Of a DNA stretch of 9,479 bases, positions 5,605 through 9,479 are shown piece after piece. A program made the translations under genes and the position numbers. How positions within the stretch are numbered: position 1 is the first letter of the stretch; each line of letters starts with the position of its first letter. Origin of the DNA: JBHHYS01 sp046757645 (GTDB lineage Bacteria > Acidobacteriota > Terriglobia > Acidiferrales > 2-02-FULL-67-57); contig JBHHYS010000093.1 in the NCBI GenBank assembly GCA_046757645.1, positions 1 through 9,479 of the forward strand, in the 5' to 3' direction. The notes beneath the pieces were generated by a model, which saw only the letters and a program-made list of their open reading frames with translations, was not told where the DNA came from and searched no databases.

Positions 5605-5793
5605 TTGGCGACTACCTCACAGGAAGTCAAGAGCCGGCAACGGAAGCCCAAGTACAAGATCCGCCACCGCAACCGCTGCCGCCTCTGCGGGCGGCCGCGA
5701 GGCTACCTGCGCAAGTTCCAGCTCTGCCGGATTTGTTTTCGCAAACTGGCGCTGCAGGGCGAGATTCCCGGGGTGGTGAAGGCGAGCTGGTAA
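5605..5793 (+). CDS. rpsZ: 30S ribosomal protein S14, zinc-binding type Z
   Basis: S14 binds the head of the small subunit. This is the short zinc (C+) form: 62 residues, with cysteine pairs CRLC (25, 28) and CRIC (41, 44) and the standard motif CGRPRGYLRKFQLCRICFR (28-46), ending in ALQGEIPGVVKASW. E. coli has the longer, cysteine-free type. The start is a TTG, rare for a ribosomal protein gene, placed after a consensus AAGGAGG; no ATG or GTG occurs in frame between the rplE stop and the conserved region. The gene is in its usual place between L5 and S8, 15 and 10 bases from them. Confidence 0.97.
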   Translation: MATTSQEVKSRQRKPKYKIRHRNRCRLCGRPRGYLRKFQLCRICFRKLALQGEIPGVVKASW

Positions 5794-5803
5794 GGGGCAA
5801 GCG

Positions 5804-6205
5804 ATGGGCGTATCCACAGATCCGATTGCTGACATGCTGACCGCCATCCGCAACGCGCTGCGGGCGCGGCACGCCAAGGTGGACGTGCCGACGTCGAAGA
5901 TCAAGGCGGAGATCGCCCGGGTGCTGAAGGAAGAAGGATTCGTCGCCGCCTACAAAGTGATTGAAGAGAAGCGGAAGAGGATGCTGCGGCTCTATCTGAA
6001 GTACGGCCCGGAGAAGCAGAGCGTGATTAGCGGGCTGCGGCGCGTCTCCAAACCCGGCCGGCGGGTCTACCGGGGGCGGGCGGGGATCAAGCCGGTCCTC
6101 GGCGGGGTGGGGATCAACATCTTGACCACGCCCCGGGGCATTATGACCGGGCGGCAGGCGCGCCGCCAGGGGGTGGGCGGCGAAGTGGTGTGCGAGGTCT
6201 GGTAG
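5804..6205 (+). CDS. rpsH: 30S ribosomal protein S8
   Basis: S8 is a primary 16S rRNA binder in the platform, and in E. coli is the repressor of the spc operon through the rplE leader. The 133 residues fit the family. The N-terminal part has STDPIADMLTAIRNALRARH (4-23) and VPTSKIKAEIARVLKEEGF (28-46). The C-terminal RNA-binding part has RVSKPGRRVYRG (80-91), GVGINILTTPRGIMTGRQAR (101-120) and GVGGEVVCEVW at the end. The usual Ser-Thr-Ser before Gly in this domain reads Thr-Thr-Pro-Arg (108-111). ATG 5804 follows AAGGGG (5792-5797). It is separated by 6 bases from rplF. Confidence 0.97.
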   Translation: MGVSTDPIADMLTAIRNALRARHAKVDVPTSKIKAEIARVLKEEGFVAAYKVIEEKRKRMLRLYLKYGPEKQSVISGLRRVSKPGRRVYRGRAGIKPVLGGVGINILTTPRGIMTGRQARRQGVGGEVVCEVW

Positions 6206-6211
6206 GGAGCG

Positions 6212-6796
6212 ATGTCGCGGATTGGGCGAAAAGTGATTGAGGTGCCGGCCGGGGTGCGGGTGAAGATCACCGAGCAGGGGGTGGAGGTCGAAGGCCCCAA
6301 GGGCAAGTTGACCACCCCGGTGCCCCCGGGAATCCGCTTCCAGCAGCAGGGGGGAGGGTTGCTGGTGCGCCCCGCCGCGGCGCCGGAAGGGCCGGTGGGC
6401 AAAGAAACCGTCGAGCGGCTCACCCGCACGGAGAAGTGCAACTGGGGTTTGGCGCGCTCCCTGGCAGCGAACGCCGTGCAAGGCGTCACCCAGGGCTTCT
6501 CCAAAGCGCTGGAGATTGTGGGGGTGGGCTACAAGGCCGAGGTGCAGGGACAAAAGGTGCTCTTCAGCCTGGGCTATTCCCGCCCGGTGGAGTTTCCCCT
6601 CCCGGAAGGAATCGAAGTCAAAGTGGAGGGCCTGAGGCGGATCACGGTGAGTGGGATTGACAAAGAGTTGGTGGGGCGGGTGGCGGCGCAGATGCGTGCC
6701 TTGCGCCCCCCGGATCCCTACAAGCAGAAGGGCATCCGGCTTGTCGGAGAAGCGCTGCGGAAGAAGGCCGGAAAGGCCGCGGCGGGGGCGAAGTAG
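6212..6796 (+). CDS. rplF: 50S ribosomal protein L6 with an inserted segment
   Basis: L6 lies near the sarcin-ricin loop and the factor-binding stalk base. The 194-residue product has both L6 domains. It begins MSRIGRKVIEVPAGVRVKI, with VEVEGPKGKLTTPVP (24-38). The second domain has VQGVTQGFSKALEIVGVGYK (89-108), LFSLGYSRPVEFPLPEGIEV (117-136), GIDKELVGRVAAQMRALRPPDPYKQKGIR (148-176) and a basic Lys/Ala-rich end. Between LLVRP (50-54) and LARSLAANAV (80-89) there are 25 residues where E. coli-like proteins have about 11, so the first domain has a longer loop, with CNWG (76-79) in place of the common ALHG-like sequence. The start is coupled to the rpsH stop 6 bases upstream, within AGGGAG. Confidence 0.97.
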   Translation: MSRIGRKVIEVPAGVRVKITEQGVEVEGPKGKLTTPVPPGIRFQQQGGGLLVRPAAAPEGPVGKETVERLTRTEKCNWGLARSLAANAVQGVTQGFSKALEIVGVGYKAEVQGQKVLFSLGYSRPVEFPLPEGIEVKVEGLRRITVSGIDKELVGRVAAQMRALRPPDPYKQKGIRLVGEALRKKAGKAAAGAK

Positions 6797-6798
6797 AG

Positions 6799-7191
6799 AT
6801 GCGATTCGGGCGGGCACGCAAACCGGTGGCTAAGATCACCCGGGTGGAGCACCGGCGGCGGATTCACCGCCGGGTGCGCCAGCGGCTGGCAGGCACGGAG
6901 GTGCGGCCGCGGCTGAGCGTCTTTCGCTCCCACAAGCACATCTACGCCCAGATCGTGGATGACCTCCAGGGACGCACGCGGGTGTCGGCGTCTTCGCTCG
7001 ACAAACAGGTGCGCCCCCAACTGCGCTACGGCGGCAATGTGGCTGCGGCCAAGGTGATCGGCCGGGTGTTGAGCGAGCGGGCACGGCAGGCGGGCATCAC
7101 CCGCGTGGTCTTCGACCGCGGGGGCTACAAATACCACGGGCGGATCAAGGCGCTGGCCGACGCGGCCCGAGAAGCCGGATTGGAATTCTAA
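6799..7191 (+). CDS. rplR: 50S ribosomal protein L18
   Basis: L18 binds 5S rRNA and anchors it in the central protuberance with L5. The 130-residue product has an Arg-rich N-terminal arm (about 1-35), then the core RPRLSVFRSHKHIYAQIVDD (36-55), SASSLDKQVR (63-72), GGNVAAAKVIGRVLSERARQAGI (78-100) and the diagnostic VVFDRGGYKYHGRIKALADAAREAGLEF to the end. It is slightly longer than the 117 residues of E. coli owing to the N-terminal arm. The ATG at 6799 lies 2 bases after the rplF stop, so coupling is likely. Confidence 0.97.
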   Translation: MRFGRARKPVAKITRVEHRRRIHRRVRQRLAGTEVRPRLSVFRSHKHIYAQIVDDLQGRTRVSASSLDKQVRPQLRYGGNVAAAKVIGRVLSERARQAGITRVVFDRGGYKYHGRIKALADAAREAGLEF

Positions 7192-7194
7192 CCG

Positions 7195-7725
7195 ATGAGC
7201 AAAACCAGTTTCGCCGAAAGAGTGCTGCGACAGAAACCGATTGACCCCAGCAGCCTGCAACTGAAGGAGCACGTGGTGTCGATCAACCGGGTCACCAAAG
7301 TGGTGAAGGGCGGCAAGAACCTGAGCTTTTCGGCGCTGGTGGTGGTGGGCGACGGCCAAGGCATCGTGGGTTTCGGGCTGGGAAAGGCGCGGGAAGTGCC
7401 GATGGCGATTCGCAAAGGGATTGAGTTGGCCAAGAAAAGCCTGCTCAAGATGAACACTGCCCCGCCCACCATTCCCCACCTGGTGATCGGCCGCTACGCT
7501 GCCAGCCAGGTGTTGCTGAAGCCGGCGCCGGAAGGCACCGGGGTGATTGCCGGGGGCCCGGTGCGCCCGGTGATGGAGGCGGCGGGCATCCGGAACGTGT
7601 TCACCAAAGCCATCGGCAACACCAACCCCCATAACGTGGTCAAGGCCACCCTGGAGGCGTTGCTGCAGTTGAAGGATCGGGAGCGGGTGGCGGCCCTGCG
7701 CGGCAAAGAGCCGCAGGAGCTGTAA
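7195..7725 (+). CDS. rpsE: 30S ribosomal protein S5
   Basis: S5 is part of the mRNA entry channel and of decoding fidelity; its N-terminal loop is where spectinomycin resistance changes are found in other bacteria. The 176-residue product has a lead of about 20 residues, then LQLKEHVVSINRVTKVVKGG (21-40) with the loop, KNLSFSALVVVGDGQGIVGFG (41-61), GKAREVPMAIRKGIELAKK (63-81), and the second domain LLKPAPEGTGVIAGGPVRPV (107-126), MEAAGIRNV (127-135) and NPHNVVKATLEAL (144-156). It starts 3 bases after rplR, with no strong ribosome binding site of its own; coupling is likely. Confidence 0.98.
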   Translation: MSKTSFAERVLRQKPIDPSSLQLKEHVVSINRVTKVVKGGKNLSFSALVVVGDGQGIVGFGLGKAREVPMAIRKGIELAKKSLLKMNTAPPTIPHLVIGRYAASQVLLKPAPEGTGVIAGGPVRPVMEAAGIRNVFTKAIGNTNPHNVVKATLEALLQLKDRERVAALRGKEPQEL

Positions 7726-7730
7726 CCGGG

Positions 7731-7925
7731 ATGGCGCGGCGGAAGAGCGGGAAGCTCAAGATCAAATGGGTGCGGAGCTGGATCGGCTGCCCCGAGAAGC
7801 AGCGCGCCGTGGTGCGCGGGCTGGGCTTGCGGCGCCTGCAGCAGGTGGTGGAGCGGCCGGATTCGCCGGCGGTGCGGGGTATGGTGAAGAAGATTCCGCA
7901 TCTGGTTATGATTGTGGAGGAGTAA
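7731..7925 (+). CDS. rpmD: 50S ribosomal protein L30
   Basis: L30 is a small large-subunit protein of bacteria and archaea. The 64-residue product matches the bacterial family: KLKIKWVRSWIGCPEKQRAV (8-27), with the typical IKxVRSxIGxxxKQR pattern, RGLGLRRLQQVVERPDSPAV (29-48), and GMVKKIPHLVMIVEE at the end. CAGGAG (7714-7719) inside the end of rpsE may serve as ribosome binding site, 11 bases away. Its position between S5 and L15 is the canonical one. It is followed 4 bases later by rplO. Confidence 0.96.
   Translation: MARRKSGKLKIKWVRSWIGCPEKQRAVVRGLGLRRLQQVVERPDSPAVRGMVKKIPHLVMIVEE
7916..7922 (+). promoter_or_regulatory. Shine-Dalgarno that decides the rplO start
   Basis: GGAGGAG inside the end of rpmD lies 7 bases before GTG 7930. 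This favours GTG 7930 over the in-frame TTG at 7912, which would start before this site. Confidence 0.85.
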
Positions 7926-7929
7926 GCGA

Positions 7930-8406
7930 GTGACGGACCTGAGCCATCTGCATCCGCCCCGGGGCGCTCGCCGGAAGCCGCAGCGGGTGGGGCGCGGCAT
8001 CGGCGCCCGCAAGAGCAAGACCGCCGGGCGCGGCAACAAAGGGCAGCTTTCCCGCTCGGGGGCGGGCCGGCGGCCGGGGTTTGAAGGCGGGCAGATGCCG
8101 CTGCACCGGCGGGTGCCCAAGCGCGGCTTTACCAATATTTTTCGCACCGAGTACGCCATCGTGAACGTGGAGGCGCTCAATGGCTTCGCGGCCGGTGCCC
8201 GGGTCACCCCGGAGGCGCTGGAGGCGCGGGGGCTGGTGCGGCGTCGCCGGCCGGTGAAGATTCTGGGGGAGGGCGAGTTGAAGGTGAAGTTGGCCGTGGC
8301 CGCGCAAGCGTTCAGCGCCAGCGCGCGGCAAAAAATCGAGCAGGCAGGGGGCACGGTGGAAGTGATTCCACTGGCGCCTCGCTCGCAGGAGTCCGCCCGC
8401 GGGTAA
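7930..8406 (+). CDS. rplO: 50S ribosomal protein L15
   Basis: L15 is a late-assembling large-subunit protein with a long N-terminal tail that threads through 23S rRNA. Using GTG 7930, the product has 158 residues and the standard start TDLSHLHPPRGARRKPQRVG. It continues with GRGIGARKSKTAGRGNKGQ (20-38), the Gly/Arg-rich rRNA-binding tail, RPGFEGGQMPLHRRVPKRGF, then the C-terminal globular domain with VNVEALNGF, VTPEALEARGL and VKILGEGELKVKLAV. The end has AFSASARQKIEQAGGTVEVI, also typical. The start choice rests on the ribosome binding site and on the N-terminal match to the family. It ends 6 bases before secY. Confidence 0.97.
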   Translation: MTDLSHLHPPRGARRKPQRVGRGIGARKSKTAGRGNKGQLSRSGAGRRPGFEGGQMPLHRRVPKRGFTNIFRTEYAIVNVEALNGFAAGARVTPEALEARGLVRRRRPVKILGEGELKVKLAVAAQAFSASARQKIEQAGGTVEVIPLAPRSQESARG

Positions 8407-8412
8407 TCCTCG

Positions 8413-9479
8413 ATGAAATTCCTCGAAGCCATTCGCAACATCTTCCGCATCCCCGACCTGCGCAAGCGGGTGCTGTTCACCTTGGGGCTGCTGGCGGTGT
8501 ATCGCCTGGGGGCATGGATCCCCACCCCCGGCATCGACACGGAGGCGCTCACCCAACTCTTTGACCAATACCGGGGCACCTGGCTGGGGCTGATTGACAT
8601 CTTTTCCGGCGGGAACTTTCGCCGCTTGTCGGTATTCGCTCTGGGGGTGATGCCCTACATCACCGCCTCCATCATTCTGCAGTTGATGACGGTGGTGTGG
8701 CCCTACCTGGAGCGCTTGCAGAAGGAAGGCGAACTGGGCCGGCGCAAGATCACCCAGTACACCCGCTACCTGACGGTATTGTTGGCCGCCTTCCAGGCGC
8801 TGATGATCGCCATGACCCTGATGCGGCAGACGGTCGCCGCCGGCGTGCAACTGGTGACCAATCCCGGCGTGGGGTTCGTGCTGATGACGGTGCTGACCCT
8901 GACCACCGGCACCATCTTCATTATGTGGTTGGGAGAGCAGATCAGTGACCGGGGCATCGGCAACGGGATGTCGCTGATTATCTTTGCCGGCATCGTGGTG
9001 GGCCTGCCGGCGGCGATCGGGGAAATCTACGACCGAGGCTTTCGCACCGGGGAGTGGCAGTTGCACCACCTGCTGGCGCTGGTGCTGCTGATGCTGCTGG
9101 TGGTGGGGGTAATCGTCTACGTGGAAAGCGGGCAGCGGCGCATTCCCGTGCAGTACGCCAAACGGGTGGTGGGCCGGCGAATGATGGGCGGAGCGATGAC
9201 CTACTTGCCCATTCGGGTCAACACCGGCGGCGTCATCCCGGTGATTTTCGCCAGTTCGGTGCTCGCCTTCCCACAAACCATCGGGACCATCTGGCGGGAT
9301 AACCGCTACATCCGCAGCTTCACCGACATGCTGCGCTGGGGCGAGCCTCTCTATACCGTGCTCTACATCGTAGCCATCATCTTTTTCTGCTATTTCTACG
9401 TCTCCATCATTTTCAACCCCGACGAGCTGGCCGACAACATGCGCAAGTGGGGCGGGTTCATCCCCGGGATTCGCCCCGG
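8413..9479 (+). CDS. secY: Protein translocase subunit SecY, 3'-truncated
   Basis: SecY is the channel of the Sec translocon in the inner membrane, working with SecE, SecG, SecA and ribosomes. The visible 355 residues are about four fifths of the usual protein of roughly 430-460. The start MKFLEAIRNIFRIPDLRKRV precedes the first membrane segment (about 18-36). The plug region is near IDIFSGGNFRRLSVFALGVM (61-80), followed by segment 2 (81-97), 3 (116-138), 4 (152-172), 5 (183-203), 6 (217-237), 7 (272-292) and 8 (312-334). The cytoplasmic loop between 6 and 7 has RRIPVQYAKR (242-251). The last residues, NMRKWGGFIPGIRP, lead into the missing segments 9 and 10. No ribosome binding site is clear before the ATG, so coupling to rplO is likely. 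The sequence resembles acidobacterial SecY. Confidence 0.97.
   Translation, partial: MKFLEAIRNIFRIPDLRKRVLFTLGLLAVYRLGAWIPTPGIDTEALTQLFDQYRGTWLGLIDIFSGGNFRRLSVFALGVMPYITASIILQLMTVVWPYLERLQKEGELGRRKITQYTRYLTVLLAAFQALMIAMTLMRQTVAAGVQLVTNPGVGFVLMTVLTLTTGTIFIMWLGEQISDRGIGNGMSLIIFAGIVVGLPAAIGEIYDRGFRTGEWQLHHLLALVLLMLLVVGVIVYVESGQRRIPVQYAKRVVGRRMMGGAMTYLPIRVNTGGVIPVIFASSVLAFPQTIGTIWRDNRYIRSFTDMLRWGEPLYTVLYIVAIIFFCYFYVSIIFNPDELADNMRKWGGFIPGIRP

Noticed and set aside
7912..7929. TTG 7912 as rplO start
   Set aside because: It lies before the GGAGGAG site and would add a non-family MWRSKR start; GTG 7930 gives the standard L15 N-terminus.
7906..9276. Long - strand open frame (456 codons) opposite L15 and SecY, and similar ones at 2561-3616, 5627-6817, 6718-7632 and 7494-8600
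   Set aside because: Same codon-bias artefact; His/Gln/Pro-rich products without family resemblance, no promoter or ribosome binding site noted.
1..9479. A new defence, mobile or metabolic system in the window
   Set aside because: Every coding region is a recognised ribosomal protein or SecY in canonical order; there is no room for additional genes.

Overview
This window is a stretch of the bacterial S10-spc ribosomal protein cluster. All genes lie on the + strand, in the classical order rplD-rplW-rplB-rpsS-rplV-rpsC-rplP-rpmC-rpsQ-rplN-rplX-rplE-rpsZ-rpsH-rplF-rplR-rpsE-rpmD-rplO-secY. The first gene (L4) has lost its 5' end and the last (SecY) its 3' end to the window edges. No RNA gene, insertion sequence or CRISPR array is visible, and no gene looks broken. 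The DNA is GC-rich with strong G/C at third codon positions. SecY and the details of L4, L22 and S8 look most like Acidobacteria or a close relative. That is recognition by eye, without a search, and I hold it at about 0.6.

Region by region: positions 1-4162 hold the S10-operon part (L4, L23, L2, S19, L22, S3, L16, L29, S17). Positions 4178-8406 hold the spc part (L14, L24, L5, zinc-type S14, S8, L6, L18, S5, L30, L15), followed by the translocon gene secY from 8413. Eighteen of the nineteen gene junctions are very tight, from a 14-base overlap to a 15-base gap, so one polycistronic mRNA with translational coupling is likely. The products are parts of both ribosomal subunits plus the membrane channel at which the ribosome docks.

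The exception is a 168-base gap between rplX (L24) and rplE (L5). It carries a 78-base inverted repeat made of two hairpins of 22 bases facing each other. Two base pairs differ between the hairpins, but in a compensatory way, so each copy keeps its stem. This is the layout of a paired REP-like (REPIN/BIME-like) element inserted in an essential operon. It also sits just before the L5 start, where protein S8 represses the spc operon in E. coli.

Other departures from the ordinary are protein-level. S19 has a long Ala/Pro/Gly/Thr tail. L22 has a very basic N-terminal extension and a short C-terminal tail, the two large additions being encoded back to back. L6 has an insertion of about 14 residues. 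The rest is a conventional housekeeping region; I see no new multi-gene system.
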